Shown here piece after piece: positions 1-10,402 of a DNA stretch of 64,000 bases. Under the pieces are notes generated by a model. It worked only from the letters and a program-made list of their open reading frames with translations, was not told where the DNA came from and made no database searches. Each line of letters starts with the position of its first letter. Positions within the stretch are counted from its first letter, which is position 1. The stretch comes from Terriglobia bacterium (GTDB lineage Bacteria > Acidobacteriota > Terriglobia > Terriglobales > Acidobacteriaceae). The stretch is taken from positions 620,001-684,000 of the forward strand of contig JAIQGK010000012.1 in assembly GCA_020072645.1 (NCBI GenBank), written 5' to 3'. A program made the translations under genes and the position numbers.

Positions 1-2
1 TG

Positions 3-644
3 ATGCTCCGGCGCGCCATCTGGCTGATGCGCGGCGTCTTCAAACTTCTATTTCTGCAGCGTCGCGTCGCAACTGTATTTATGGCCAAAGGCGTCAATCT
101 CCGTGGCGCGTCGCTCATTCGTTTTGGCAAAGGCGTGACTCTGGAGCGCGGCGTCATCATTGACGGTCTCATGCGCAAAGGTGTTGTGCTGGGTGACAAC
201 GTGAAGATTGGCGCTTACTCGGTGATCGTGGGCGCGCCCGCATCCAACCTCGGTGAAGGCATCAGCATGGGAGCCAATTCCGCCGTCGATGCTTATTCCT
301 TCCTCGGCAGCTCCGGGTTCATCTCCATCGGCGAAAACGTGATCATGGGCCAGCACGTGGGATTTCATCCGGAAAACCACAACTTTGATCGGACTGATAT
401 TCCGATTCGCGAGCAGGGCACCACGCGCGTGGGCATCATTATTGAAGACGATGTCTGGGTGGGGTCGAACGCAATTTTTCTCGATGGCGCGCATGTGGGC
501 AAAGGATGCGTGATAGGCGCGGGCAGTGTGGTGCGCGGCAACATTCCACCGTATTCGATAGCGGTAGGCGTGCCGGCAAAAGTTGTGCGTTCCAGAATGC
601 CCGGAGAACAAGTCCCGCATTCGGGCGCGACCGGAGCGGATTGA
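3..644 (+). CDS. Hexapeptide-repeat (left-handed beta-helix) acyltransferase
   Basis: The 213-residue protein has a short hydrophobic/basic N-terminus (residues 1-25) and then a run of imperfect hexapeptide repeats (I/V/L-G-x4) from about 35 to 195, the signature of the left-handed beta-helix O-acetyltransferases. His122 and His126 lie in HPENHNFD, the position of the catalytic His in sugar O-acetyltransferases of the maltose/WcaF type. A likely role is acetylation of a sugar or polysaccharide precursor; the substrate cannot be read from sequence. The ATG at 3 overlaps a TGA at 1-3, so an upstream gene probably ends at the window edge and is translationally coupled. The next gene begins 10 bp after the stop, suggesting an operon. 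Confidence 0.88.
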   Translation: MLRRAIWLMRGVFKLLFLQRRVATVFMAKGVNLRGASLIRFGKGVTLERGVIIDGLMRKGVVLGDNVKIGAYSVIVGAPASNLGEGISMGANSAVDAYSFLGSSGFISIGENVIMGQHVGFHPENHNFDRTDIPIREQGTTRVGIIIEDDVWVGSNAIFLDGAHVGKGCVIGAGSVVRGNIPPYSIAVGVPAKVVRSRMPGEQVPHSGATGAD

Positions 645-654
645 GGCCGCTGCA

Positions 655-1466
655 ATGAAAAATTTCTTTCGCGTGGCGCTGAGTCTTGGAGTGCTCGCCG
701 GTCTTGTGCTGCTGGAATGCAAGCGCCCGTTGCGACGCGATCGTGAATCCAAACTTCGCCGCAATACCCGCAACCTGGCCGTTGCCGCGCTAGGCGCGCT
801 CACCGTGCAACTTCTGGAAGCGCCCGCCGTCCAGCCTCTGGCGCGATCGGTGGAGAAAAGAAGGCTAGGTCTGCTGAAGCAGGTGCACCTGCCACGACCA
901 CTTGAGATTGTCACCGCTGTTCTGCTGATGGATTACACGCTCTATCTCTGGCACGTGCTCACGCACCGTGTTCCATTCTTGTGGCGATTTCATGCAGTCC
1001 ATCACGTTGATCTGGATCTGGACGCGTCCACCGCGCTCCGATTCCACTTCGGCGAACTCGCGGTTTCGATGCCGTATCGCGCCGCGCAAGTTCTGCTGAT
1101 CGGCGTTGATACTGAAGCGCTCAGTTACTGGCAGCTGTTTCTTTCGCTATCAATCCTGTTTCACCATTCCAATGTCCGTCTGCCTCGCCGATTGGAATCT
1201 GCGCTGAGCTGGTTTCTGGTTACGCCGCGCATGCACGGCATTCATCATTCGAATGAACCGGACGAAGCCAATACCAACTGGTCAAGCGGCCTGGCGTGCT
1301 GGGACCGTATTCATCGCACTTTTCGGCTCGATGTGCCGCAGGAAGAGATAACCATCGGCGTGAAAGGGATTGATACAGAAGACCGCGTGCGGCTGCCGGA
1401 AATTCTTACTCAGCCATTTCGCAACATCCCTGAAGTCGAAGCTTTCTTGCGAGCCCCTGAAGCGGA

Positions 1467-1470
<4 letters not shown>
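655..1470 (+). CDS. Sterol desaturase/fatty acid hydroxylase family membrane protein
   Basis: The 272-residue integral membrane protein carries the histidine clusters of the fatty acid hydroxylase superfamily: H100xxxH104, H113xxHH117, HH at 170-171 and H194xxHH198, which bind a di-iron centre in characterised members. Hydrophobic stretches near 7-20, 85-100, 140-152 and 160-170 fit a membrane hydroxylase or desaturase acting on a lipid. An in-frame upstream start at 583 exists, but it would overlap the acyltransferase; the ATG at 655 leaves a 10-bp gap and is preferred. The stop overlaps the convergent acyl-CoA dehydrogenase stop by 4 bp. The substrate (fatty acid, sterol or hopanoid) is unknown. 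Confidence 0.87.
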
Positions 1471-2705
<1,235 letters not shown>

Positions 2706-2758
2706 ATTGGCGGTCCTTAAGCGCGGCTTGGGCTTCTATAAGGCTAGTCGATTTACCG

Positions 2759-2777
2759 TGATTCATCAAATGAATCA
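2759..2777. promoter_or_regulatory. 19-bp palindrome, candidate LysR-type operator
   Basis: TGATTCAT-caa-ATGAATCA is a perfect inverted repeat with 8-bp arms and a 3-bp spacer. It contains the T-N11-A arrangement of LysR-type binding sites. It lies between the divergent acyl-CoA dehydrogenase (start 2705) and LysR gene (start 2802), 25 bp upstream of the regulator, the usual place for autoregulation plus control of the divergent target. Function is inferred from position and symmetry. Confidence 0.65.
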
Positions 2778-2801
2778 TTGGAATAGTGTAAAATTTATGG
2801 C

Positions 2802-3797
2802 GTGCATCTGAGCCAGGTCGATCTTAACCTGTTTGTTGTGCTGGAGGCCATTTACCGCGAAGGCAATCTCACGCGCGCGGGCCGCCAGCTCAAGCTCACG
2901 CAGCCGGCCATGAGCCACGCGCTCAAGCGGCTGCGCGAACTGCTGCAGGACCCTCTTTTTATCCGTGAAGGCGCCAACATGGTTCCAACGCCGTTCAGCC
3001 GCAACATGATTAATGAAGTTCGCCAGGCGCTGCAGATCCTGGAAGTAAATCTTTATGAGAACCGCAATTTTGATCCGGCCCACACGCGGCGTAATTTTCA
3101 GATCGGCTTCTGGGAGTTGATGGAATCCACCATTCTGCCTCCGCTGGCAAAAGTTCTGGCCCGCGCGGCGCCGGAGATTTCGATCACTACATTGCGCGTC
3201 AAGCGCCGTGAGATTGAGCAGGAACTGGCCAGCGGCACCTTGGACCTTGTTCTGGATGTCCCTATTACCATCAGTGATAACGTTCGCCAGCAGCCGTTAT
3301 TTTCCGATCGCGTGGTAGTCATGGCGCGCAAGGGGCATCCGGCCGTCGGGAGTGGACTCGATCTCGACACGTATCTCCGGCAGGACCATGTTCTTGTCTC
3401 GTCGCGGCGTCTCGGTCCCAGCCTGGTGGATACTGAATTGAACCGCTTGGGCCGCAAGCGCCGGATCGTCCTGCGCTGCCAGCATTATTTTGCCGCCTGC
3501 CGCGTCGTCGGTGAAACGGACATGCTGCTGACCATCCCGGAGCATTACGCGCAAATGCTCAACACGGGTTTTGATCATCGGCTGTATCCGTTTCCGTTAA
3601 AGAGCCTGCAACAGCTGGAGATTCATATGTACTGGCATGAAAGCGCGGAAAATGATCCGCCGAACCGCTGGCTGCGCGAGCAGATCAAAAAGGTTGTGGA
3701 TGGAATATTCTCGGAGCCTGCGCCTGAGGTGCGTAGCCGCGCTCGCCGCTCTGAAAAATCGCGGCCCAGGCCGCAACTCATGAGGAGAAGCCCATGA
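2802..3797 (+). CDS. LysR family transcriptional regulator
   Basis: The 331-residue protein has an N-terminal winged helix-turn-helix (about 5-64, with TRAGRQLKLTQPAMSHALKRL) and a periplasmic-binding-like effector domain from about 90 to 300. The N-terminus (LSQVDLNLFVVLEAI) resembles the NodD/LinR branch. The start is GTG at 2802; the ATG at 2797 is out of frame and closes after four codons. The C-terminal tail after 305 is basic and rich in Arg and Ser. The stop overlaps the ATG of the alcohol dehydrogenase (ATGA), so the two are translationally coupled. It probably controls the surrounding acyl-CoA/alcohol catabolism genes; the inducer is unknown. Confidence 0.93.
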   Translation: MHLSQVDLNLFVVLEAIYREGNLTRAGRQLKLTQPAMSHALKRLRELLQDPLFIREGANMVPTPFSRNMINEVRQALQILEVNLYENRNFDPAHTRRNFQIGFWELMESTILPPLAKVLARAAPEISITTLRVKRREIEQELASGTLDLVLDVPITISDNVRQQPLFSDRVVVMARKGHPAVGSGLDLDTYLRQDHVLVSSRRLGPSLVDTELNRLGRKRRIVLRCQHYFAACRVVGETDMLLTIPEHYAQMLNTGFDHRLYPFPLKSLQQLEIHMYWHESAENDPPNRWLREQIKKVVDGIFSEPAPEVRSRARRSEKSRPRPQLMRRSP

Positions 3798-4807
3798 AAG
3801 CAGCAGTCTTGCACGAATTGAAGAAACCATTCGTTATCGAGGAAGTTGAACGCCCCAAGCCCGGCCAAGGCGAAGTCCTGATCAAGGTGGAGGCCTGCGG
3901 TGTTTGCCATTCTGACCTGCATGTGGCCGAAGGCGATTGGAAACAATTCGGTGGGATCACCAAGCTGCCGCTCATCGTTGGACATGAAGTCGCCGGGAAA
4001 GTAGTTGAAGTCGGCCCCGGCGTGAAGGAGCTCAAAGTCGGCGACCGTGTCGGCGTGCCGTGGATTTTCTGGACTTGCGGTGAATGTGAATTCTGCCGTG
4101 AAGGCAATGAGAATCTTTGCGTGAAGCAGAAGATTACCGGCGTTACGGTCGATGGCGGCTATGCGGAGTACATCAAAGCGCCGGCTACCCATGCGACAAA
4201 AATTCCTGACTCGGTTTCATCCGTGCAGGCCGCGCCGCTCTTTTGCGCGGGTGTTACGGTCTATCGCGCCATCATGCAGGCCAAACCGCAACGCGGACAG
4301 CGGCTCGCGGTCTTCGGCGTCGGCGGCCTAGGACATCTGGCGATTCAGATCGGTGTACATCTCGGTCTGGAAGTTTCGGCGGTAGATGTGGCCGATGACA
4401 AGCTAGAGTTGGCCAAGACGCTGGGCGCGGCCAATACGTTTAACGCTGCGACATCAAACGTTGTAAAAGAAATGCGCCGTCGCGGCAGCGCCCACATCGT
4501 CCTGGTCACGTCAGGCTCCAAAGCCGCGTATGACACGGGGTTCTATTGTGTGCGTCCTACCGGCACTCTGCTTGCCGTGGGCCTTCCGGCAGAGATCTGT
4601 TTTCCACCAATCATGATGGCGGCCGGCGAGGTCAACATAAAAGCGTCAGCGGTCGGCACGCGCAAAGATCTGGAGCACGTTTTGGCGCTGGCTGCTCAAG
4701 GCAAATTGCACTGCCAGGTGGCCACGCGTCCGCTGGCTGATGTGAATGCAATCTTCGAAGATATGCGTGGCGGAAAAATTTCCGGACGCATCGTTCTCAC
4801 CATGTAA
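3794..4807 (+). CDS. Zinc-dependent alcohol dehydrogenase (MDR family)
   Basis: The 337-residue medium-chain dehydrogenase has catalytic zinc ligands C38 (GVCHSD), H64-E65 (GHE) and C151, structural zinc cysteines C95, C98, C101 and C109, and an NAD(P)-binding Rossmann motif GVGGLG at 175-180. The layout is that of bacterial AdhP-type ethanol-active enzymes. It starts on the ATGA that ends the LysR gene and precedes a thiolase by 68 bp. The context suggests oxidation of a primary alcohol feeding an acyl-CoA pathway, or redox balancing; the exact substrate is not visible. Confidence 0.94.
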   Translation: MKAAVLHELKKPFVIEEVERPKPGQGEVLIKVEACGVCHSDLHVAEGDWKQFGGITKLPLIVGHEVAGKVVEVGPGVKELKVGDRVGVPWIFWTCGECEFCREGNENLCVKQKITGVTVDGGYAEYIKAPATHATKIPDSVSSVQAAPLFCAGVTVYRAIMQAKPQRGQRLAVFGVGGLGHLAIQIGVHLGLEVSAVDVADDKLELAKTLGAANTFNAATSNVVKEMRRRGSAHIVLVTSGSKAAYDTGFYCVRPTGTLLAVGLPAEICFPPIMMAAGEVNIKASAVGTRKDLEHVLALAAQGKLHCQVATRPLADVNAIFEDMRGGKISGRIVLTM

Positions 4808-4875
4808 TCATGCCCGAAAGCGACGATGCTGCACGCTGGTTTATATTGGATTCAGGAGCACTTTTGAGGGAATAG

Positions 4876-6063
4876 ATGAGAGAAGCGGTGGTAGTTACAA
4901 GCTCGCGCACGGCGCTGGCAAAATCGTTTCGCGGATCGTTCAACGCAACGCGTCCTGACGACCTGGCGGCACACTGCATAAAGGATGTGCTGCGCAAAAC
5001 GCCGAAACTCGATCTCAGCGAAATTGAAGACGTAATACTCGGCTGCGGGCAGCCGCACGGCCCGCAGGGCCACAACGTAGCGCGCGTCGCCGCCATGCTT
5101 GCGGGACTTCCGTCGTCAGTGGCGGGGACTACCGTGAATCGTTTTTGCTCGTCGGGTTTGCAGGCTATTGCCATGGCGGCGCACCAGATCATGCATGAAG
5201 GCGTCGACGCGGCAATTGGCGGCGGAGTGGAAAGCATCAGCATGGCGGTCCGCGACGCGAGCCCAAATCCTCTCCTGCAATCAACCATGCCGGGAATTTA
5301 CATGGTGATGGGCGATACCGCGGAAGTTGTGGCGAAGCGCTACAAGGTCAGCCGGCAGGTCCAGGATGAATATTCTCTGCTTAGCCAGCAGCGCACCGCC
5401 CGCGCCCAGCAGGAAGGCTTTTTCAAGAAAGAGATTGCGCCCATCAAGGTAACCAAGTCCGTATTGGACAAGAAGACGAATGAAGTGATCGGCAAAGAAG
5501 AAGTGGTGGCCGATAAAGACGAATGCAACCGGCCCGACACTACGCTCGAAGGCCTGCTGGCGCTCAAGCCTCACTTTGATCCGACGAGTGGCCAGGGTTC
5601 AGTCACGGCAGGCAATTCGTCGCAACTGTCTGACGGCGCTTCCGCTACGCTACTCATGTCGCGCGAACGCGCTGACCAGCTCGGCATTCCTTATCAACTG
5701 GTTTTTCGCGGCTTCCAGGTGTCCGGCTGCAATGCCGACGAAATGGGCATCGGCCCGATTTTTGCCGTGCCCAAACTTCTTAAGCGCGCAGGATTAAAGA
5801 TGGACGACATCGACATCTGGGAGCTGAATGAAGCTTTCGCCGTGCAGGTTGTGTATTGCTTCCATCATCTCGGCATCGATCCTGAGAAGCTGAACGTGAA
5901 CGGCGGGTCAATTTCCATCGGTCATCCCTTTGGCATGACTGGATCGCGCATGGTGGGTACTATGGCCAATGAGATGGAGCGGCGGAAACATCGCTATGGC
6001 GTGGTGACCATGTGCGTTGGCGGCGGACAGGGAGCAGCCGGTCTCTTTGAGCGGGCTACCTAA
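4876..6063 (+). CDS. Acetyl-CoA acetyltransferase / 3-ketoacyl-CoA thiolase
   Basis: The 395-residue thiolase has the acylated Cys91 in NRFCSSGLQA, the active-site GHP motif at His350 (ISIGHPFGMTGSR) and the proton-donating Cys380 in CVGGGQGAAG. It cleaves 3-ketoacyl-CoA to acetyl-CoA, or runs in reverse as acetoacetyl-CoA synthase. The gene follows the alcohol dehydrogenase and is separated by 9 bp from the following acyl-CoA dehydrogenase, so the two enzymes of beta-oxidation are co-transcribed. The hydratase and 3-hydroxyacyl-CoA dehydrogenase steps are not in this window. Confidence 0.95.
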   Translation: MREAVVVTSSRTALAKSFRGSFNATRPDDLAAHCIKDVLRKTPKLDLSEIEDVILGCGQPHGPQGHNVARVAAMLAGLPSSVAGTTVNRFCSSGLQAIAMAAHQIMHEGVDAAIGGGVESISMAVRDASPNPLLQSTMPGIYMVMGDTAEVVAKRYKVSRQVQDEYSLLSQQRTARAQQEGFFKKEIAPIKVTKSVLDKKTNEVIGKEEVVADKDECNRPDTTLEGLLALKPHFDPTSGQGSVTAGNSSQLSDGASATLLMSRERADQLGIPYQLVFRGFQVSGCNADEMGIGPIFAVPKLLKRAGLKMDDIDIWELNEAFAVQVVYCFHHLGIDPEKLNVNGGSISIGHPFGMTGSRMVGTMANEMERRKHRYGVVTMCVGGGQGAAGLFERAT

Positions 6064-6072
6064 GGAGTTTTT

Positions 6073-7833
6073 ATGGCGACGACAACTTCCATTCGTGCGT
6101 TCAAGAAAGGCGCGGGGTTTCTGCTGGAAGACACGCCGGCGGAAGAAATTTTTACGCGCGAGCAGCTGAGTGAAGAGCACATCGCCATTGAGCGCACGGT
6201 GGAAGAGTTCTGGGCCAATGAAGTGGAGCCGAATCTGCCTGCTATCCGCCAGAAAAAACCCGGCGTCGCGCTGGAAGTACTGAGGAAGTCAGCCAGACTT
6301 GGATTGCTCGGCATCTCTGTGCCGGAAAAATTTGGCGGCATGGAAATGGACCTGCCTTCAGTCATGGTGGTGGCCGAAGTGATGGGACGCGATGCGTCGT
6401 ATGCAGGCTGGCATTCCGCGCACACCGGCATTGGATCACTGCCAATTCTTTTCTTCGGTTCGGAGCAACAAAAAGAAAAATATCTTCCGCGCCTTGTGAG
6501 CGGCGAGCTGCTGGCCGCGTATGCGCTCACTGAACCGCTTGCAGGCTCTGATGCGCTGGCTGCACGCACCCGCGCCGATCTGAGCGCTGACGGCAAGCAT
6601 TACATTCTGAACGGACAGAAGATGTGGATCACCAATGGCGGCGCGGCGGATGTGTTCATCGTGTTTGCCAAAGTGGGTGGAGAGAAGTTCACGGCATTCA
6701 TCGTGGAACGCGCATTTGGTGGCCTGACCAGCGGCGCTGAAGAACACAAGATGGGCATCCAGGGCAGTTCCACCACCGCCATCTACTTTGACAATGTAAA
6801 AGTGCCGGTAGAGAACGTGCTGGGCGAAATTGGTCGCGGACACGTGATTGCTTTCAATATCCTCAATATTGGGCGGCTCAAGCTGGGGCCGGCCGTGATG
6901 GGCGCGGCCAAAAGCATTCTTGCCACCAGCATTAAATATGCCAAGCAGCGCAAAGCGTTCGGCGTGGCCATTGCCAGCTTCGGGGCCATGCAGCATAAGC
7001 TGGCGGAGATGGCGATCAGGATTTTTGCTACTGAATCCATGGCTTGGCGTGTGGTAGGACTGATTCAAGCACAATTGAGCGGCGCGGAACACGGCAGCGC
7101 CGATTCCGCCAAGGTTGAACTCAAGGCCGCTGAGGAATACGCGGCTGAATGCTCAATGGTAAAAGTTTTTGCCGCGGAGATGCTGGATTACGTGGCCGAC
7201 GAGGGTGTACAGATTCACGGCGGCTATGGATTCCACCAGGACTATGCCGTCGAGCGCTACTACCGTGACGCGCGCATCAACCGTCTTTTTGAAGGCACCA
7301 GTGAAATCAATCGTTTGGTGATCTCGGGTATGCCGTTAAAACGTGCAGCACGCGGTCTCCTGCCATTGCTGGAAGCCGCACAAAAGGAATTACGCGACAC
7401 CAATCGCCAAGATGAAAGCGGCGCTGATCCGGAAACGGGCCTTGTCCGCAATACAAAAAGAATTGCATTGTTTACTCTGGGGGTTGCACATCAGAAACAC
7501 GGCGCGGACTTGGAGAAACATCAGGAAGTGGTGATGAGTCTTTCTGATCTTTTCATGGAAACCTTTGCCATGGAATCCACTTTGCTCCGCTGCCGGAATC
7601 TTGCCGCAAACGGGAACAGCACCGCCAAAGATATCTGCCAGGTCTTTCTTCGCGACGCCATCACCAGGATGCAGGCAGCTTCGCAAAATGTGCTGAGCGC
7701 CTGTTCCGGTAACGATCTGGAGCACCACATGACGAGGCTGAGATCGCTGGCGGAATATCAACCGGTGAATGCAATCGCGCTTCGCCGCGGCATCACAGAG
7801 CGGCTTCTGGGGAGTGAACGCTACATCTTCTGA
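6073..7833 (+). CDS. Acyl-CoA dehydrogenase with C-terminal extension
   Basis: The 586-residue protein has a complete acyl-CoA dehydrogenase core (about 30-420) with MWITNGG in the barrel, R..FG and the GGYGFHQDYAVERYYRD block, and the catalytic-type FEGTSEINR motif. A further 170-residue helical extension follows, as in very-long-chain enzymes (ACADVL/ACAD9 type) and many bacterial 'acyl-CoA dehydrogenase family' proteins. That extension commonly mediates dimerisation or membrane contact. It lies 9 bp after the thiolase stop with AAGGAG just before the ATG, completing an operon with it. Long-chain specificity is inferred from length only. Confidence 0.94.
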   Translation: MATTTSIRAFKKGAGFLLEDTPAEEIFTREQLSEEHIAIERTVEEFWANEVEPNLPAIRQKKPGVALEVLRKSARLGLLGISVPEKFGGMEMDLPSVMVVAEVMGRDASYAGWHSAHTGIGSLPILFFGSEQQKEKYLPRLVSGELLAAYALTEPLAGSDALAARTRADLSADGKHYILNGQKMWITNGGAADVFIVFAKVGGEKFTAFIVERAFGGLTSGAEEHKMGIQGSSTTAIYFDNVKVPVENVLGEIGRGHVIAFNILNIGRLKLGPAVMGAAKSILATSIKYAKQRKAFGVAIASFGAMQHKLAEMAIRIFATESMAWRVVGLIQAQLSGAEHGSADSAKVELKAAEEYAAECSMVKVFAAEMLDYVADEGVQIHGGYGFHQDYAVERYYRDARINRLFEGTSEINRLVISGMPLKRAARGLLPLLEAAQKELRDTNRQDESGADPETGLVRNTKRIALFTLGVAHQKHGADLEKHQEVVMSLSDLFMETFAMESTLLRCRNLAANGNSTAKDICQVFLRDAITRMQAASQNVLSACSGNDLEHHMTRLRSLAEYQPVNAIALRRGITERLLGSERYIF

Positions 7834-8070
7834 TCTGCTTTTACCTCTAGCTCTCAATTGACGTTGCTTTTGAAGTGCCCGGGTAAATCCTACCGTGGCA
7901 TTGCGGCATGAATAAACACAACGCGGAAGAGAGACTTGCCTGGTTGATAAAGGTTTCTCTGGCTTTGTTAAGATCACGCCAAAGGGTTTCCTCAAATCCG
8001 GCATAACGTCTTCTCAGTGATGCGGCGAACTCACCTATTGCTGCTTCAAGTTGCCCGCTAAGAGCAATCA

Positions 8071-8946
8071 CTAATCCAAAGGCGTGACGCTGCCCACGCG
8101 ACGAGCAAGCTCTGGCGCCTTGATTCGACGGCACGTTTCTTCAAAGTTCGGCCGTGGGCCTTTCCACCGAAGGTCCTCGACCGACTCGAACACCGGCACA
8201 TCAAGCCGCAGGGTTGCCAATGTGCGAAACAGCAGCGCATCATCCCACGCACTGAATAATGATTCCGATAAAGCGCGGGCTCTCTTGATCGAAGGATGCC
8301 AAGCCTGCGAATCCTTGGGAATGTCTTCAAGATGAGGATATTGCGATAAGACAAGCGTAGCGGCTTTCAGCCCCCATCCCGCCACGCCGGGGTAGCCATC
8401 CGCACTGTCTCCGACTACAGCGAGATAGTCCGGAATCGACTGCGGCCTGACGCCAAACTTTTCCACCACGCCGGCTTCATCGCGCAGGATGTCGCGCCGT
8501 CGATCAAGCTGCACAACTCTGTTGCCGGCGACGCACTGGCCCAGATCTTTATCCGGCGTACAGATCAAAACTTGCTCGACGCGCTCATCGTTGGCAGCTT
8601 TGGCAGCGGCCGAAGCAAGCGCATCATCGGCTTCAAAGTAAACTTCCGGCCAGACCTTTACGCCCATGGAGTCAAGCGCTTCTTCAAGGATAGAGAACTG
8701 CGACAGCAACTCCGGCGGGACACCTTCACTGGTTTTATAGCCGGGATAAAGCTCATTGCGAAAAGATTCGACAACATGGTCCGTGGCAACGCCCAGATGG
8801 GTTGTGCCCTTTTCAATCATCGACACGACGGAAGCGAGAACGCCACGCACCGCGCCGATTTCCTGTCCGCTCGCGTCTGTTGCCGAGGGCACGGCAAAAA
8901 AGTGGCGGAACAGTTCGTAGGTGCCGTCGATCAGATAAACATCCAT
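8071..8946 (-). CDS. Stand-alone 5'-3' exonuclease (PIN/flap nuclease family)
   Basis: The 291-residue protein matches the 5'-nuclease domain of DNA polymerase I without any polymerase domain. Acidic metal-binding positions are visible in LIDGTYELFR (near residue 7), EADDALASAA, CTPDKDLGQ and VVGDSADGYPGVAGWG. The last belongs to the helix-hairpin-helix (H3TH) that binds duplex DNA. It probably removes flaps or RNA primers or takes part in repair. No partner lies close by; the upstream strand carries a permease-tail remnant and the downstream 238 bp show no convincing gene. Confidence 0.9.
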   Translation of the reverse strand: MDVYLIDGTYELFRHFFAVPSATDASGQEIGAVRGVLASVVSMIEKGTTHLGVATDHVVESFRNELYPGYKTSEGVPPELLSQFSILEEALDSMGVKVWPEVYFEADDALASAAAKAANDERVEQVLICTPDKDLGQCVAGNRVVQLDRRRDILRDEAGVVEKFGVRPQSIPDYLAVVGDSADGYPGVAGWGLKAATLVLSQYPHLEDIPKDSQAWHPSIKRARALSESLFSAWDDALLFRTLATLRLDVPVFESVEDLRWKGPRPNFEETCRRIKAPELARRVGSVTPLD

Positions 8947-8997
8947 GAAGAAGCGATGTTATATGAACCGCTTGCTTTGTGCTTTGTCGTTACTCGG

Positions 8998-9066
8998 TTC
9001 GCAAGGGCTTTCATGGTCGAAATGGATGCCGCACGGCGGGAAGGAATCACGGCGGCGAAAAATGCT
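8998..9066 (-). pseudogene. Remnant of MacB-like permease C-terminus (copy A)
   Basis: On the minus strand this piece reads AFFAAVIPSRRAASIS followed by TMKAL, the extreme C-terminus of FtsX/MacB-type permeases (consensus IPARRA-x-x-V-x-P-x-x-ALR-x-E). No start, stop or other permease sequence is attached. It is closely similar at DNA level to 10068-10135. It is 113 bp upstream of the secreted protein at 9180, whose other flank carries copy B. Confidence 0.6.
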
Positions 9067-9179
9067 CAGCGATTTGTCTTTGTGCAATCCACGACATGGA
9101 GCGGCATCCCGCAGATGTCGCAGCTTGCCGCTGTTCCGCACGGCAGCCTGCTGCTATTTTCGATGAAAGAAAGGATAAT

Positions 9180-9992
9180 ATGCTGGCCCACCGGAAAAGA
9201 ACAATCGCGCTTGTGCTGCTGCTGATTTTCAGTGTTTCCTGGCTGCATGCCTCCGGCAAGAAGATGTGGACAGTCAGTGTCGCCAAATTGGGTTATCGCG
9301 GCGATGCCTGGCGGACGATCGTGCGCTGGCGGGGAAACTATATCGTGATCGGTTCGGTCAAGTTCATTCCCGACCCAGAAAAAAACCAGTGCATCGTCTC
9401 TTTCGATCCGAAGCAGCCTTTGCTGGTGTTCGATGTTGCGGCCCACAAGCAGGTCCCTGCGGAAGTCCTTGGCAGCCTGGAACAGGAGTGGGAGCCGCCG
9501 CACACGCGCAGGCGCTTGCCGTGCTCAGCTGACAAATACGGTATCCCTGAGACCTGGATCCTGCCCTTAACGGATGATCTCGATTACCGTCCTGATTACG
9601 AGAAAGACCTCATCACTGTTCTCGATAAGAGTCAAAGAGAGAAATACCGTATTTCACCCGCGCAGTTTGGGTGCTGGAGCGGATGCGTCACTTCCAGCCG
9701 GGCGGGAAACAGGTTTGCCATACTCGACAAAGGCCAGACTGTGGGTGGCTGGATCATCCAGCATACGGAAAATCTTGGAGCTGACGACATCTACACTGAC
9801 AAGAAACGCATTCGGGTCTATGACGCGCAGAACGGCAAAAAGCTTTACCAGGTCTCCTGGTCGGAGCCCACGAATTGCAGGCATGACATTATCGATATGA
9901 GTGAGCGGGTCGCGTTCTCCGATGACGGCGATATGCTCGCTATTCTTGACGATGAAGGGGTGCTGCGTGTGGTCCGCATTTCTGAGCAGTAG
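9180..9992 (+). CDS. Secreted protein of unknown function
   Basis: The 270-residue protein begins with a signal peptide (MLAHRKRTIALVLLLIF, cut probably near HASG). The remainder is rich in beta-strand-like segments such as IVRWRGNYIVIGS, NRFAILDKG, KRIRVYDAQNGKKLYQVSW and VAFSDDGDMLAILDDEGVLRVV, which recall beta-propeller (WD40-like) blades, though only two or three can be traced. The ATG at 9180 follows AAAGGATA at a normal distance; an in-frame start 67 codons upstream would remove the signal peptide from the N-terminus. I do not recognise a family. It is flanked on both sides by decayed permease tails. Confidence 0.75.
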   Translation: MLAHRKRTIALVLLLIFSVSWLHASGKKMWTVSVAKLGYRGDAWRTIVRWRGNYIVIGSVKFIPDPEKNQCIVSFDPKQPLLVFDVAAHKQVPAEVLGSLEQEWEPPHTRRRLPCSADKYGIPETWILPLTDDLDYRPDYEKDLITVLDKSQREKYRISPAQFGCWSGCVTSSRAGNRFAILDKGQTVGGWIIQHTENLGADDIYTDKKRIRVYDAQNGKKLYQVSWSEPTNCRHDIIDMSERVAFSDDGDMLAILDDEGVLRVVRISEQ

Positions 9993-10055
9993 AGCGTGTC
10001 CTTCAATGCCCGGTACAAGGCCCGAATGACGGTTCGCGAGTTTACCACTTAGCGG

Positions 10056-10330
10056 CTACTCCGTTCTTAGCGCTTTCATCGGCGAAATGGAGACCGCGCG
10101 GCGAGCCGGAATCACGGCCGCGAAAAATGCCGAGAACTAGCCCGACGAATACGCGCCTGGACGCTCCAGCAAGCACCATTTGAACCACGTTGATCCGGTC
10201 AGCACCCAACTCCATGCGAATGACAATCTCTTGTGTCCGCTGTGCGCCCGTGTAGGCGGTGACGCCGTACAACCCGGACTGCGGCCAACAAAAGGACACG
10301 ATGCCGAAAAGTCCCGCGAGACTAGCACTC
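10056..10330 (-). pseudogene. Truncated, frameshifted MacB-like (ADOP) permease remnant (copy B)
   Basis: The minus strand encodes GLYGVTAYTGAQRTQEI, then RMELGADRINVVQMVLAGA, the highly conserved last membrane-proximal segment of acidobacterial duplicated orphan permeases. The reading frame shifts near 10150 and continues as AVIPARRAVSISPMKALRTE with a stop at 10056-10058. Only about the last 90 residues of an 800-residue family survive, so this is a dead fragment. It lies 64 bp after the secreted protein stop. Confidence 0.75.
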
Positions 10331-10402
10331 TATTACCATGTTCTTAAGGATATTTACGTAGGACAGTGAATACTTCTGGCCGCTTTCTTCGGAGACTTGA
10401 CC

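Noticed and set aside
48-914. 288-residue open frame on the minus strand
   Set aside because: Covers the acyltransferase and part of the hydroxylase gene in antisense; low-complexity Arg/Ser content.
7847-8134. 95-residue open frame on the minus strand after the exonuclease
   Set aside because: It overlaps the exonuclease end, has no ribosome-binding site and no recognised family. A short helical part (about 60 residues) is possible but not supported.
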